Source: Colletotrichum lupini (lineage: Eukaryota > Ascomycota > Sordariomycetes > Glomerellales > Glomerellaceae). Taken from it: DNA of 64,000 bases. The notes below the pieces were generated by a model, which saw only the letters and a list, made by a program, of their open reading frames with translations, was not told the origin of the DNA and did no database searches. The stretch lies in NCBI RefSeq assembly GCF_023278565.1, contig NC_064679.1, positions 2,294,001 through 2,358,000 of the forward strand. The letters run 5' to 3'. The stretch's first letter is position 1; every line of letters starts with the position of its first letter. The translations under genes and the position numbers were made by a program. This document shows, piece by piece, positions 23,533-36,450 of the stretch.

Positions 23533-26500
23533 CTTTGCGGTTCGATGGTGTGGTTCAAAGCGAATGACAGTGAGACGATCGACCAGATGAGCTAATACGA
23601 GCTCGACTTCGAACTGGGTGGGATGGCTGCACTTATATCTGAACCCACGTTTCCGTGTACTAAAAGAAGAATCCTCAGGGCTTCTCATGTACGAGAAGCA
23701 TCGGGGATTAAAGGAAATGAGAGTGCTGGCCTAACCCGTCAAGCGTCGCGTGGAGAAGGCTGGACAAGAGGTGATCCCAAGCGGGCGTCCCGTCCGTGTG
23801 CCGGGCCCCCAACGGCCGCGGCCGGGTTCTCGGGCGAGATGGAGGAGGCAGGACATTCTGAACGCTAAGCTCGCACCTATCCAGACAAGAAGAAGCAAGG
23901 GGAATGGCATGGATGACTGTAAGAGCGCGATCTTTTTTGCGACTGGCAAGGTTGGGTGCCTGTTCGTGAGGTAGAGGGAGACTACGGGCTGCGGCTTGAT
24001 GTCGCAAGAGAGACGGCGTGTACCAAAAGCGGCCAAAGGGTCGATGCGCTGCGCCATGACCACGTCTACACGGGTAAGGTAGGGGCCGTTTTGCGGGGAT
24101 GCTGTTGGCAAACAAACATGAAGTGAAAGAACAGCGGTTGTCGGTGTGATCATCACAAAGGACTCAGACGAAGAAGAAATTAGAGCCAAGAAGATCGTGT
24201 TCGAACTCTTAGTCAGGGCTTTTGGACTCTGAGGCTTGACCTCGGTCTTCAAACACATTTGCGAGGTGACCCCCTGACTCGAAATGGGCATGAACTGGTC
24301 AAAAGGCGACAATACGAGCATTGGCAAATCCCAACTGGCTGGATGTCAAGATTACAGTCCCCCGCGGTCTACGCCCGAGGCACTTGGCAGCAGATCCTCG
24401 GGTTCCTTTTTTAACCCACAAACTTGTACCTTTTGGGATAGCCGTAGGCAGACATTTTGGGGGCTTGGAGAAAGGAGGGACTTTGGAGGCGGTCAGCAAT
24501 AACTGACTTCTCCCGGTCTTCTCCCAAGAGATGGGAGGCGGCGGCTGAGGCGCAGGCCCGACCCAATGCGCCTTAATTCGTTAAATATGGTGTGCTTTGG
24601 ATTAGGTACGCAGTGCTCAATTGGGGTTTGAAGGGGAACCTGGCTAAGTCGTCCGGCAATTTTCTTCTCGAGAGGTGTGACGGGGTGCGAATCTTGGCGC
24701 ATTGGGGTCCTACGGAAGGGGATTGATGCAAGGGACGCAATCTGCGTGATTGGCCAACAACATCAGCCATCATCGCTGTCGCCTATTGTCGCATCAGGGT
24801 CTTGTTCACAGCCGCCATTGGGGCGTGGTATTGCGTTGCGTTGAGGCGCCAGAATACGCGCAGAGTAGCTCTCTGTTCCCCGAGAACACCGCATTGCGAT
24901 GTGCTGTGCGTGGTGCCAATGGTGCAATGTGAGCAACTCCCGAGCACCAAGGGGGGCAAGGGAGACTGAGCGACTTTCTAATTGACATCGCACTTGGATC
25001 AGGAAAAGCTTAGAGGAGCTTAGGGTGGCGACGGCGTGGCTGGTCTCAGTCTCGTTTGTTGCCCTTGGTTGCTCCGTTCCTACTAGCTCCGGCTGGAGTC
25101 GAGACGAGCCATGGATTAGCGGCTTCTTCCATTGCTTCTTTTTTTGCGCATTGTTTTTGTCATGCTCGATCAAAGGCCCCTCGGCCTCTTATGTGACCGT
25201 CTCTGCATATGGTCTATTTCCCATTTCTGCAGTGCCTCATCCTCCTGCTGTGCCGTGAGCCGTGAGGGTCTCCGGAGTTGGCTCCCGCAGTCCGCCCTGG
25301 CCGCCGGCCCACCCCCGGTGTCTTCGATTTCGTTGCTCTCTACAGCGTGGGGAGCACAGTTGGTTAGTAAGTGACCTTCCAGTTTCAATTGACAACATAT
25401 ACCTCCAAGTGGTTTGTCCCACGGCAGATTGAGGTGGAGCCAGTTACAGCATCTTATGAATAGGTCAACCTGTACTCCGTACTCGTATTGATATCCTACT
25501 GACACAGCTTGTGACCTGTGGACTGGGGTTCGGTAAGGGAACGCGGAAAAGCGCACTCACAGCTAGGTCGTTTCCGACACCGAACCAGTCCCGAAGCTTG
25601 TGTACCTCCCAGGCAAGGGCAAGACACTAGGCTCTCAGCCCGTACAAAGCAGCGTAGCATTGCCATGGATTTGATTGGTTTCATCAGCCTTACCACTGAG
25701 GAAAGGGAACTGCATCGACAATTGTCGCCTCTTCCCATCCTCTATTCTCACTGCTCAGCGTGTGCAGTTGGCATGGGCCATACCCAACTTCTTCCAGCCA
25801 CCAGCGATCAACGCACGTGTGCTCCCAAAGGCAAGTCGGGGCAGGACCGACAACACATGGACTTTGCACTGTTGCTCCGGCAAAAACCTGCCGTAGGAAA
25901 ACAGCGCAAATTGACAATGCGCCGGCCGCACTCCCCCGCGTTTACTGCTTCACGCTTCTCCGAACCCGCCTTCTCATCTAGACAAGTGACTCTGGCCTGT
26001 TGCCAACTTGCCAAGGGGGGAACGGCCCATCACCACTTGGCAACGACAGGGGATTAAGCTGACTGCAGGAACAAAGCTTGCTGTGCCTTGCAGCTGAGAC
26101 CAGACCTCTCTTCCCCGGCAAACTGTGAGGCCATTTCTGAGGAACATGGAACATTTCCAGCGCTACTGCCATTGCTTATTCTGATCCGTTAGGGTGGAAA
26201 GCCCCGTGCGCACCCTCGCCGTGCTGCCATCTATTGGCATCAGTTCATTGAGAACGGCCTTGTTGTTCAGACCTTCAGCCCAGTCCAGCCCTGTACCTCC
26301 AAATCTTCGATGCACTGAACGCTCACAGAATGTGTGGTTTTCTGGCATACTCTCTGGCCATTACAAGGCAGGCAATCTACTATCTGTTTCAGATCGCTAC
26401 CGCATTCGTTAGGGTCATCTTACCTCACACGCTCGTTTATCACCCCACTCATCTCTCACTTCTCGAACGTAGCTGCACCTCACCGCTGATCACAACCCCC

Positions 26501-29500
26501 CTTTTCTTCTCAAGTGAAAGTCTTGCAAATTTAGAGGAACCGATGAGACTAGTGACTATCGTTAAAAGTCTTATTGCATCATGCATCGACTCTCACACAT
26601 CACCGTGCCGCGGTGAGACAAAGCAGGGCAAGGTTCTGGCTCTCAAGGTGATCCATCTCATACCCTCATCCGCTTCCAAATTACGTTGCGAGGGACTCAC
26701 GGCATATAATGCGCTAGACTCTCATAAGCCATGGAAAATGAGCCGGCGTCTGTTCTTGATGTCCCTAATGAATCTGAAAGTGAATCAGATCTGGAAATTA
26801 CGCTTTATGTATTATTATCCCTGCCGCGTCAGCGGCGCAGTATTACCATCTAACAATGTTCCTGTCAAGGGTGGGTATGAGTTGTCGCATCCTGTACCCC
26901 AATAGGACCTGTAATAAGGAACGTCCTCTATAATCTCCGAACTTTCTTGCACTGGGCTGTCCAGCAGCGAGGTAATCCTGCCTCAAGGTCAGACGGATGC
27001 CTACTGTGACCCGAATCCTTTTCTGCCTATTTACGGCGCACTCACGCTGACGGGTCGCATTAGCCAGGCATCCGCGAAAAGGCACATCAGTCGAAGGATT
27101 GACACTTCGCGCACTGACCGAAAAAGCCGTTCGGACTCATAAAGAATCGCTCCTTTTGAGATGAACGACGTGGCTTGAAATCGCCACATTTACTTTCTTT
27201 CCCTGTAAATTGATTGGCTTGCATGACTTGGTCTCAGATTGTTGTTGAAAGTTGCTAAGTTGATGTCCTTGAACAAGCTACATTATTGGACTTACTCATC
27301 AATTCCAAAAGCCGATCAAGTGTCAGCGTTACCACTCTCTCATTAATGAATCCAGGAGGAGAAAAGGAACTCACCTTTGTATCAAGAGCGATGAAGGCAA
27401 CTCTGAAGTCATTTCTATAAACACTCGGTTTCCTCGAAGTGTCATACGCGTGAGCAGGCTAATCTCTACTAGAAGCTAAGCGTCGATTAGCTGGTATTTG
27501 ACCAGGTTCCGTGTTTGTAAATAGATAACGCCTGATTCCATTTACAATTTGTCTTTAACTATGTTCGGATAACTGTAGCATTGGAAAGATGACAAAGACC
27601 CAAAGCCTCTAAAGATAGCAGCGAGAGCCCAAGATAGCATCTTCATCTTCAAACGGGTTACTGTAAAACATCGACTTACAAAATCAATGCCTCGATGCTT
27701 TGATGAGATTCGAGTAGGGAACTCCTTTGAAGATCAAAAAGTAGGCTAAAATGAGGTCGGAGCTTGGGGCGACATCTGAAGCCTTGGGCCCCAACTTTCG
27801 CCCGCCGGTTTCCGCCATCTGTTGCATGTATCGCAGCATCTCAGGGGCCTCCTGTCAAGCCGTAACCGCGAATACATATGCAGCTTTGTTTTACTCAAAT
27901 ATGAGTGAAAGCTGAACGTGTGACGCTACCAATGTCTGTGATACTTCACGGAGAATGAGCACGACGATTTTCAGTTGGCCACTACCGTTGAAGTCATCTA
28001 AGCCAATGAATTTAAAAGCGACCGTCAGAAGAGTAGTGAGAGCACTGAGTCAGTCTTGTCAAACGATTCAGACCGTAAGAAAGCTTTGGAAATAGTTCAC
28101 TACCATCGTGGCGCGACAGGGTAAAGTGGAAGTTGGTGCGGGGCAGTAATGTCCATATTTGACTTGATTGAGATTCGATTTTACGGCAGTTTGACATGCA
28201 ACATGATGACAGCTTCTCCAGCGTGAGTTACAAGGAAAGTAACTTCACATGTAGTCATCTGCAATCCGTCATAAGAAAGGAGCTAAAGCTACTGTTTTTT
28301 AATACGAAAAGGTAAAAGCTCCAGTCTGTAAAGTGTTAGCAGACAGACTGAGAAACCGCTTTTAAACCCCCGCATCCTTAATCTGACGTTAAATGCACGA
28401 ATCGAATAGGGCATAAGATATAGCAATTATAAGTCATATTGTCGTGAAGCCTCTCAAGTTTCGCAAGTCAGTAAAGCAGACTGCAGTCGCAGTCGCAGAC
28501 CTTCGAAATCACACACAGGCTGGGATCGAATGTTGGTTTTTGAAGGACTCGGCCAAGACTTTAGTTCGAGGCAGCAAGTGACTAGAAGGCTTGCCCCTTG
28601 ACTAACTACTGCGATGATTGGCTCACTTGAACGAATTTCACTTATCTAACATGCAGTCAGCACAAACAACTTCAAGGTACTGGCAACCGAGAGATTCCAC
28701 TCAGAGAGGGGGCGAAAGGAATTTCGAGAGCTACCCTGCCTCTTGGCTCTCGCTTTCCATGGGCTAGTTTCGTTAACCAGGTTGAATGATTGTCAGCTTA
28801 GTAGAGGTCTGCGAAGACAACCATCAGCGGTTACAACGCTGCTTCTCAAAAAGGCAGGTGACGTCCGAACTTTCATTTCTACGTGATCCTTCCGAAGCCC
28901 TGAATCGAAGTTGCACTCATGCCTTCTATGATAAGTAGAATCGTGCCATGTGAATCTCGTGCTTGTCAAGATGTATTATTATCATGTAAGTGAACCGCAC
29001 CCAATCGGATTTGCATATCCAATCTTTGTCAGACTTGCCCTACCATGGAACCCGAACAGGATTCGATAGCATATCCGCAAGTAAGCCCCGGTAACATAAT
29101 TTCTGGTCTCGGGTGGCAGTTTAGTGAAAGATGCTCATTAGGGAAGGGCCATCTTCATGATGAACGCAAGACTGGTGATGAATGTAGGTTCTATGTTGTG
29201 TAGTTGATTCATTGAGACACAGTCCTAAATCAACATGCGAAACTCGCCTTTCCGTGAAATGCGAGCCGAGTAACGAGAACGTAATCTCACCGCACAAAGC
29301 AGGCCATTGGATGTCAATCCTAGTTTGACTGTACCACCTTCCCCGCTTCATGGACCCTGAAGAAAGAATTGGTGCATACCGTGAGCGGATAATCCCGAAG
29401 GATCATCATCCTCAGCTGGGAAAGCATTTAGGGTCTCATTATTGATCCAAAGTCCCATATTTGATAGCCTAATCAGATGTTAGATTACTTTGAACGAGCT

Positions 29501-29771
29501 TGGCATAAGATGCGCTAGAACCAGTCGTTTCATTCATGGATCTTCGAAAGACGTAGCCTCATTCAGAGCTCAATCTAGGCTCGATTGTAGCATTGGCATT
29601 GCTTGAAAGCGGCACAGTAGACTTGGAATATCGCAACGGGCTACCGATTACGTCTTGGCTGTAGCCTTCGAATATTCCCTGTTCGGAAGCTAGCATTTTC
29701 GTGCACCTTACGAGAAACATGCCATCGCTTGCCTAGAACTCCAAGCTTGCTGCTACGGTTCATGAGAACTC
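23533..29771. other. Long gene-poor stretch, no supported gene
   Basis: These 6.2 kb have ordinary composition. Many overlapping open frames occur on both strands (up to about 190 codons near 25.5 and 26.4 kb), but none shows a domain, a signal peptide or a convincing splice pattern. The first 200 bases serve the chitin deacetylase promoter and the last few hundred the protease promoter. A diverged or intron-rich gene could be hidden; I cannot see one. Confidence 0.55.
23632..23638 (-). promoter_or_regulatory. Candidate TATA box of chitin deacetylase gene
   Basis: On the minus strand the sequence reads AGATATAAGT about 100 bases before the ATG. Spacing is reasonable for a core promoter. Confidence 0.35.
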
Positions 29772-29778
29772 TATAAAA
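29772..29778 (+). promoter_or_regulatory. TATA box of the serine protease gene
   Basis: A perfect TATAAAA in the context ACTCTATAAAAGAGC lies 98 bases upstream of the ATG at 29876. This is typical of highly expressed secreted-enzyme genes in fungi. Confidence 0.5.
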
Positions 29779-29875
29779 GAGCAGATACCTGCCATGTCTT
29801 GACTAGCACCAGTCCATCAACAGCTTCGACTTGTCGGAATCAGAGTCTGCACCTGCGAAATCAATTTATTCCAAC

Positions 29876-30823
29876 ATGGTTCACTTCACAAAGTCTGCGG
29901 CTGCAGCCGTCCTCACCTTCTGCTCTGCCATCCAAGCTAGCCCAGCAGCTCCTCTAGACACTAGGCAAACCGAGCAAGCAGAAATCAATCACCCAATCGG
30001 CTTCGACGCCGCTGCTGCTCGCCGTGTTCCAGCCGATGCTCCAGTTCCCAAGATTGCTATTGTTGACGCCGCGGAAATCACCGGCAATATTACCGAGGCA
30101 TCTCCTTTCACACCTTCTGGTGCCGCCCTCGAGGAGGTCACCAAGCGCTTCATCGTCGGCGTAGATAACCGTCACCTCTGGACTGACCCCAATTACCCTT
30201 TCCACTCCGTCGGAAAGCTTCAGTGGTCTAACGGAGTCTTCTGTTCCGCTGCCTTAATCGGCCCTCGTCACATCCTCTCTGCCAAGCACTGCAACCCCGA
30301 TCCTCCTATACCGGGATCTTTCTACCCCGGCTTCGACAATGGAGCCCGCTTTGGCTCTGCCCAAATCACCAACGGTCTCTTCACCTATGGCCAAGAACCC
30401 TTCTCCCCTTGTGAAACCAAGGGTGACTGGGTAGTCTATGCTCTCGACCAGCGCCTCGGTGATCAACTCGGTTATTTCGGAGCGAAGGTGCCTGATCGCA
30501 ACATGTTTGACAAGCCTCAGTTCTTCCACATGGGCTACCCTGGTGACAAGGACGGTGGTAACCGTCCCTACCGACAGACCGACATCACGGTTCACTCCAA
30601 GAGAACCTTTGACTGCGACTCAACTGGCCCCTTTTACACTGACACAGACACCATGGGAGGCCAGTCCGGTGGCCCTCACTGGGAACTCGATGGCAATGGA
30701 AACCGATGGATCTGGGGTGCCCTCTCCATCAGTGTCACGAGTTCTGCGGAGACTTACGCTGGCTGGGCTTCTGGCAGTTCTATGATAGACGGCATTCTCA
30801 AGATGCGAGCTGACTTTCCTTAG
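29876..30823 (+). CDS. Secreted trypsin/V8-like serine endopeptidase with propeptide
   Basis: Single exon, 315 residues. The ATG at 29876 is chosen because MVHFTKSAAAAVLTFCSA is a good signal peptide; the upstream in-frame codons lack an ATG. Residues 21-89 form a propeptide ending in the dibasic site EEVTKR (90-91), which a kexin-type protease would cut to release FIVGVDNR. The chymotrypsin-fold triad is visible: His138 in SAKHC, Asp184 (GDW) or Asp191, and Ser264 in GGQSGGPHW. Cys123 and Cys139 probably form the bond next to the active His. The SGGPHW context and length suggest the V8/glutamyl-endopeptidase-like branch (S1), but specificity cannot be read. It should digest external protein. 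No introns. Confidence 0.88.
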   Translation: MVHFTKSAAAAVLTFCSAIQASPAAPLDTRQTEQAEINHPIGFDAAAARRVPADAPVPKIAIVDAAEITGNITEASPFTPSGAALEEVTKRFIVGVDNRHLWTDPNYPFHSVGKLQWSNGVFCSAALIGPRHILSAKHCNPDPPIPGSFYPGFDNGARFGSAQITNGLFTYGQEPFSPCETKGDWVVYALDQRLGDQLGYFGAKVPDRNMFDKPQFFHMGYPGDKDGGNRPYRQTDITVHSKRTFDCDSTGPFYTDTDTMGGQSGGPHWELDGNGNRWIWGALSISVTSSAETYAGWASGSSMIDGILKMRADFP

Positions 30824-32092
30824 AGACGCAGAGATTAGTGACTGGAGCCATGTGTGATTGGTTGTCACTTCCGATGTCTTTTGCATCTCCGATGACGGTT
30901 GGAGAATCTTCCACGCGCGTCTACCTGATAGCTAGTACTATATCAAAAGTTCAACAAGAATACATTTCCACAAAATCGAATCAAGTCAATTCACTAGGGT
31001 GTGACTTATGCGCCAGAACATTCTGGACCGTTTTCGTTTTTTTGCATATTAGATCATATTAGCCTCTTAGTGCTATGAATCATAAGGCCAAACATCACTT
31101 ATCTTCCAGCGAGATAATCGACTTAGGTGCTGCCCAGACTCAAATATCTACTCGTTTCTGATGGCTTGGTCATCGAATAAACATGATGCTATGTCTACGG
31201 GAACGAAATTATATCGCGGCATATCAAATCGCTCATGGGTCAGAATGATCGAAAGTGTGAAGTAAATTGACGATCAGAAAGACAACTTGACGGATAAATG
31301 TCCGGTTCAGCCCTTCTATCCATTGTGTTTCACTGCCAGGTTTCTACACTACACTTAACTTCGTTTACGAGTCAACGTCATACATTAGGCTAGTAGATGT
31401 AAGCTTTTCCTCTTAATTTAAGTCAAGTCTTGAGTTAATTTGGGGTTGACTGGCACGTAGCACTTTCCTCGAAGACACCAGCTGGGAAATTGAGAGCAGT
31501 GCTCCGATTATGTGAACAACAGATCCCTAACGATGTGTAGATAAGCGTTAAGTGATATGTGCCTGCCAAGAATGCGGATAAAATATCCGATGGCTGCAGG
31601 CTGCGCATGAAAAGCCTCCTCACGTTTGGCTTTGAGATTTGGGGCTCCCCAAGAAATCAATAAGAAAGCGGACCTGATCGACCATAGATCCATGCGTATT
31701 CAACAGGTTGCCTCGTGTCATTGCTGAGCTGACCGCATGTTGCCGAAGTTGAGTCTGGGAAGGCGTCTCTGATGATTCAAAAGATGAAGGCTGCCTCAAC
31801 TCTGCACGAGGCGACAGATACATGAAGCTTTTAAGCAGAATCTCAATAGCTTGTTAATTGTAACCACACAGGACAATTAGAATTTGGCTACATCATCTTA
31901 TGAGACACCTCATAAAACTTTTCCGGATGAACAAATGTTTCCGCCGTCCCGGGCCGTTGATAGGCTTGTCTTCAACCGCCCTGATCCTTCAAATCTTCTG
32001 AAACCCGTATCTCTTCTTTGAACTGAAGATGCTTGGCATTTCTAAGAATAACTTCTCGTTCTCGCAACTATCACGACCCTCCCTTAATGCAA
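30824..32092. other. Intergenic, nothing seen
   Basis: These 1.27 kb lie between the protease and the small minus-strand gene, with convergent 3' ends. No repeat or coding signal beyond short chance frames. Confidence 0.6.
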
Positions 32093-32443
32093 CTACTCGG
32101 AGTCATCGATCTCCTTCCGCTCCTTCTGCGGTGGCGGATGCTTTGGATCCGACCCAGCATCTGTTCCCCATCCACCAAAGCCATCTGCTGTCGCCACGCC
32201 TCCAAAGCCGGAAGCGGGTCCCGCCGTGAGTGTCCCTGCAGCCCGGTTCCCTGCGACGCCAGGACGGTCTTTGGCCCAGTCGTTGATCTCATCCTTAGTC
32301 TTGCCGGTGTACCTCTTGAGATCCTCGTCTGAAATTTGGGTGTCGCGGCCGCTCTTCTTGTCTTGGTAGCGTTGATAGAGAGACTTTTTGGGCTCGTCAG
32401 AGCCGGCGCCCTCGGCTGGTGTTGATTTTCCAAACAACCCCAT
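32093..32443 (-). CDS. Small conserved-looking fungal protein, function unknown
   Basis: Single exon of 116 residues starting MGLFGKSTPAEG. It is hydrophilic, with no signal peptide or membrane segment. A charged stretch (YQRYQDKKSGRDTQISDEDL, then YTGKTKDEINDWAKDRPGV) is followed by a glycine-rich segment (GPASGFGGV, GFGGWG) and an acidic/basic tail. I recall this DEDL-x2-YTGKT and WAKDRPGVAGN pattern from short hypothetical proteins widespread in filamentous ascomycetes, so it is very likely real. The opposite frames in the same place have no such structure. Role unknown. Confidence 0.8.
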   Translation of the reverse strand: MGLFGKSTPAEGAGSDEPKKSLYQRYQDKKSGRDTQISDEDLKRYTGKTKDEINDWAKDRPGVAGNRAAGTLTAGPASGFGGVATADGFGGWGTDAGSDPKHPPPQKERKEIDDSE

Positions 32444-35400
32444 GTCGGGTAAAGTTGTGATAATGGTAGAGCGATCTGGCGTTCTAGGATGATTGAGTTT
32501 GCTGACAGTATTTGATGTATTCAGATGAGAATCGAAGTCTCGTTCCGAGTCTAAGTATTAAGGTAGCTGGCTTGTTCTGTTGGAGGCGGATGACACTGAC
32601 CACTCTTCGATCGCGGGGATTGTCTGAGGTAGTTATTCGAAAATTGGTATGTTTTAAGGGTATTTCTGCTAGTGTTGGTCGGCATGGCGCAGCGGACGCG
32701 AGAGGCACAGCCATGTAATGTTAGTCACGCCTCGGACGGATCGAGCGATGATCCCCTGCTCGTCATTGGGGTCGCAGTTGATAGTCAGCCCAATCAACCC
32801 ACTAGTCAACTCTTATCCAGGCAGGTCACCAATGGGAGCTGTCTTCTGTCAAGCCACCACGACCAACAACATTCTCAGAAGGCTCAGCTGACGTCAAGTT
32901 GTCGCCCGGTTCGTAAGTTGCGGGTGGAACGGCAAGCCCTCGTCAATGGAGACCATTAGACCATGTGACAAGTTTTGCAGGTAACGCCAGCCTAGCCTTA
33001 CGTGGGTTTTACGAAACCTTCATTTATACTCCTGGTTCATTGAGGAGCAGAAGCGGAAAACGGCTCGTTCATGACTGCTATTGGTTTGCTCTAATCAATT
33101 GGAATTGCCTAGCATATGCCCATAATCCTAAATCAAGCTATGCGTATCGTGCAAGAACATCTCAGGGCTGCGGCATGCTTTCGCCCCGTGCCGGTCTGCC
33201 GTCCACGCGCAGCAGCGAGGCTGGCCGCTGCGGACTACACGTCAACTATTGACACCGAGTTCTTTGCATCACGTTCCACAGTCTCAAATACGGCCCATTG
33301 GTTGTCGTTGATTTGCTCAGCCTTTGCGGGAAGGCACTAGCTTTTGCTTCAGGGGCAAATCTTAAAAGTCGGGGAGTATTGACCTCGAAAGCGTGGAACC
33401 CTGGTTTAACGTTGCAGCCTGCATGCAACAGTTTCTAATTCCATAGATCTTTTGTCTCGTATTATTGCAGTGAGCCGGGTACGTCTCTGCTGAAGTGACC
33501 AGGCCACTACAAGACGACTGCTATGGCGAGTCTAGTTCATCTGGTCATGTCATTATGGTGAGATCTTAAGATAATTAGGGCCGCGGTCTTAGTAAGCCTT
33601 GTTCATCTGTATTACCTTCAAGAGTTGGTCTGTGACAGGCCTTCGGAAGAAGTCATTATCGACAATCGAGCCTAGCCGTACATTGACCACCATGCATCCG
33701 CCTATCTGTAGTCCTAGACCTCTAAACTGCCAAGCTCATTCTTCCCTTCTACGTGCCCTTCTCTTCATACTTGACTCGGAAGCACACAATCGCTGGGGTG
33801 CTCGTTATTCGTGACTTACTTGTAGCGATTTGCGTCCTGTTTCATCGAGTCGAACGTCGTATCTATGACAAGCACATGTGCGCCAAGTCCGATTAGAAAG
33901 TGTAATAAATCAACAGTGCATCCCCACTGAATATTAGATTCTGCTTCATCACGACGATCACTGTTTTGCTGCGTCGATGGGGCTCCAAAAGGGTGCCGAC
34001 GGGAGGAGCTGAATGCAAACTTTGATTTGCCAGCCGAGATTCAAGCTTCAAAGCCCTCGATTCATACTCCGACGACGAAAAGGCGGGGCTGTAAAGAATG
34101 AAGGGCTGCAGCCGACGGGTTTAAGGATAAGCCATGGCCAAGCTGTGCCAAGTATGCACGATCATCGGCGCTTGAGGCTGATGAGCCAGCTCTGCAGAAG
34201 TCTATTCGTTCTAGTCTCTGGGTTAATAACCATTCCGAGATGTACAGCAGCCCCAAAGAACATTGAAGTCGAGTGGTCACGGATGCCTTGCTATTTCTTC
34301 AGCTGTAGCAGCTGATATGAGACATGAAGAAGGAAACCGACGTCTAGAGGGTTGGGAAGAATCTGCAGGACGCAATTCAAGCACGGTCATTGCTTGGCGG
34401 CTTCTGTACTAATATTGAGAGTGAGTAACAGCTGATTCATCTGATGAGAGCGCAGCTGTGCATGAGTGGCTGCCAGATAGTGCGGGAAAAACGGCTTTCC
34501 TGTCTTATTCAATCTTCTCGACAAGGTGACAAGTTGCAGATGCTTGCGATATACATCGCGTCTGTCACGATCGCGCTTTGTCGGCAAAGTGGAATGGAAC
34601 TGGGAATGTTTCGTCGCCATCGTCCCAAATCCAGCTCTTCTTTCCAACGAACCAGTCCGACAAAATAGTCTGGCCTGGCCTTCACATACTGACAGATAAG
34701 GAAGATGGAATGAGGAAGTCCCATGGACGGACGTTGCTCCTGGGACGATCCCATCACCGGCACAACCACTTCCCGATTCGTCGCAGTTGGAGGGGCGCGG
34801 GGAAATTGAGTGGATGGACATAGGAGCGGGCAGGAAAGTAAGAGGTTTCACGGGTAAAAGAGAAAGGCCTGCTTCTTCGTCCCAAGCAGCATTCCGCATG
34901 GCGAGTCGTTTCGTTGAAAATGACTTGCATGCGACTTTGGGGCAAAGGAGGGAGGCCCCATCCGCCATGCCGCCGCCGCATGTAAGTGGGGATATTACGA
35001 GACAGCTGAATCGTAAAGCGCTGAGTCGTGTTGACAGCTGAGAATGCACCCGTAGCGAGCTGAGGAGGTAGGTCGTCATACTGGCCTGTCTTATAGATGA
35101 TCTCAATGGCCCCGCGCTAACCTGCACAGTAGATCTTACAATGATCGAGTAAGGGGAAATACAAGTGCATAATACCTCCAAGACGCCAAGACCCCCCGCA
35201 ACGGGAAGGACCGTTAAGCTACAGGTAACGGGGGAAAGGCAAACAAGCGAAACAACTGCCAGTTCCCCATGTCTAGTGCTGTTTCCACGAAACCTCACCA
35301 TTGCCGCGAGATGACAAACTGTTGGCCGCAGAGATGGGAGAAAAGAATCGATACAGCGGAACTGTGGCATTCCGAATAAGGATAAGGGACGATTCCCTTA

Positions 35401-36419
35401 AAAAAGTGGGAAAGACAAAAGCCGCCAGTGGGTGGGTGAGGAAAGCGAAGCGCGCCTCACAGATCCTGTCATTATCTTGGTCAAAAGTTGAGTCAAAGCC
35501 GGGGTGCCCTGATCGGACGCAGCATACATCTGATTGAAAGTCAAGCTTTTGCAAAGACATGGCCGGATCGGCCATGTTGGCCGTGCACCACTGGGATTCT
35601 TCTTCAGTCGCGACATGGCTGTGACAGTGGTGATAACTCAAATAGCCCGTTCGCTGAGCCAGTAGGCGGCCCGAGGTGGGCGAGAGATGAGAAAGAGAAG
35701 ACTTGCGTCTCCACATCGCCGTGCCCGCGAGTACGCCGGCAGGAGGGAGAAAAGTCAAGACGAAGAAGAGGTCCAAGAGTCGCCCTCGTCTTGGCACAAG
35801 GAAATCCTCGTATGGTACGCCGAGGAAAGGTGCCGTCCTATGAGAGCGAGGCTTTTAGGTTGTCTTCCATTCATATTTCCACGCCCCCGGGCGCACGGAG
35901 CCTCAATATCTCCAAGTAAGAGATGTTGGCCCGGGCTTCGCCTCTTTATTCAGTGGCAGCGACAGCAAGCAGACTGTGGATCTTAACCGGACGCGCGTGT
36001 GTCCGCTCGATGCTGCGATGCGGAGCTTTCGAATCCAGGGCTTGATCAGTCATGGTCATCCTGGCAGAAGCTTGTCAGTTCTCCTCGTGGCCCACTGGTC
36101 CCCACGTGGAGCTCATATAGTACATAATGAAACGGCGCCACTTGCCTGTTTCTTGAAGGATAAGAGGGTTGGTGTGTTCTCCGTGTACGACGCTTCATAT
36201 TCAGTCGATCTTATAAGATCCAACGTTCCGCGCTGTCAGATACATCGGACATGTGCTAACTGTCCATGCCATAAAGGTGTCGCTGCCGCTCTCGCAACCG
36301 ACATCCACATCGGAACATCGAATATGGCCGTAGTGCCACCATAAGGATGTGAGCACTATTTAAGAAGCCAGATTAAAGAGCTGGGCTCTGTGGCCAGAGC
36401 TGCTAATCAGACGTACTTA
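32444..36419. other. Gene-poor stretch, no supported gene
   Basis: These 4 kb are ordinary in composition. Overlapping open frames on both strands include a 327-codon minus frame at 34387-35370. It has no domain, no start context and a composition like random sequence. The distal part borders the hAT insertion, and the last bases may be 5' sequence of the disrupted rhodopsin-domain gene. Confidence 0.55.
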
Positions 36420-36450
36420 ATAAGATCCGAGTTAGATACGACGCTATTAG

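Noticed and set aside
25518..26905. Open frames of 179 and 191 codons on the plus strand
   Set aside because: Random-looking composition, no domain, no splice pattern, and overlapping frames in all registers.
29831..29875. Upstream in-frame extension of the serine protease
   Set aside because: It has no ATG and would bury the signal peptide; the ATG at 29876 is preferred.
34387..35370. A 327-codon open frame on the minus strand
   Set aside because: No recognisable domain, no signal or regular hydrophobic pattern, and several equally long frames overlap on the other strand; composition looks like chance.
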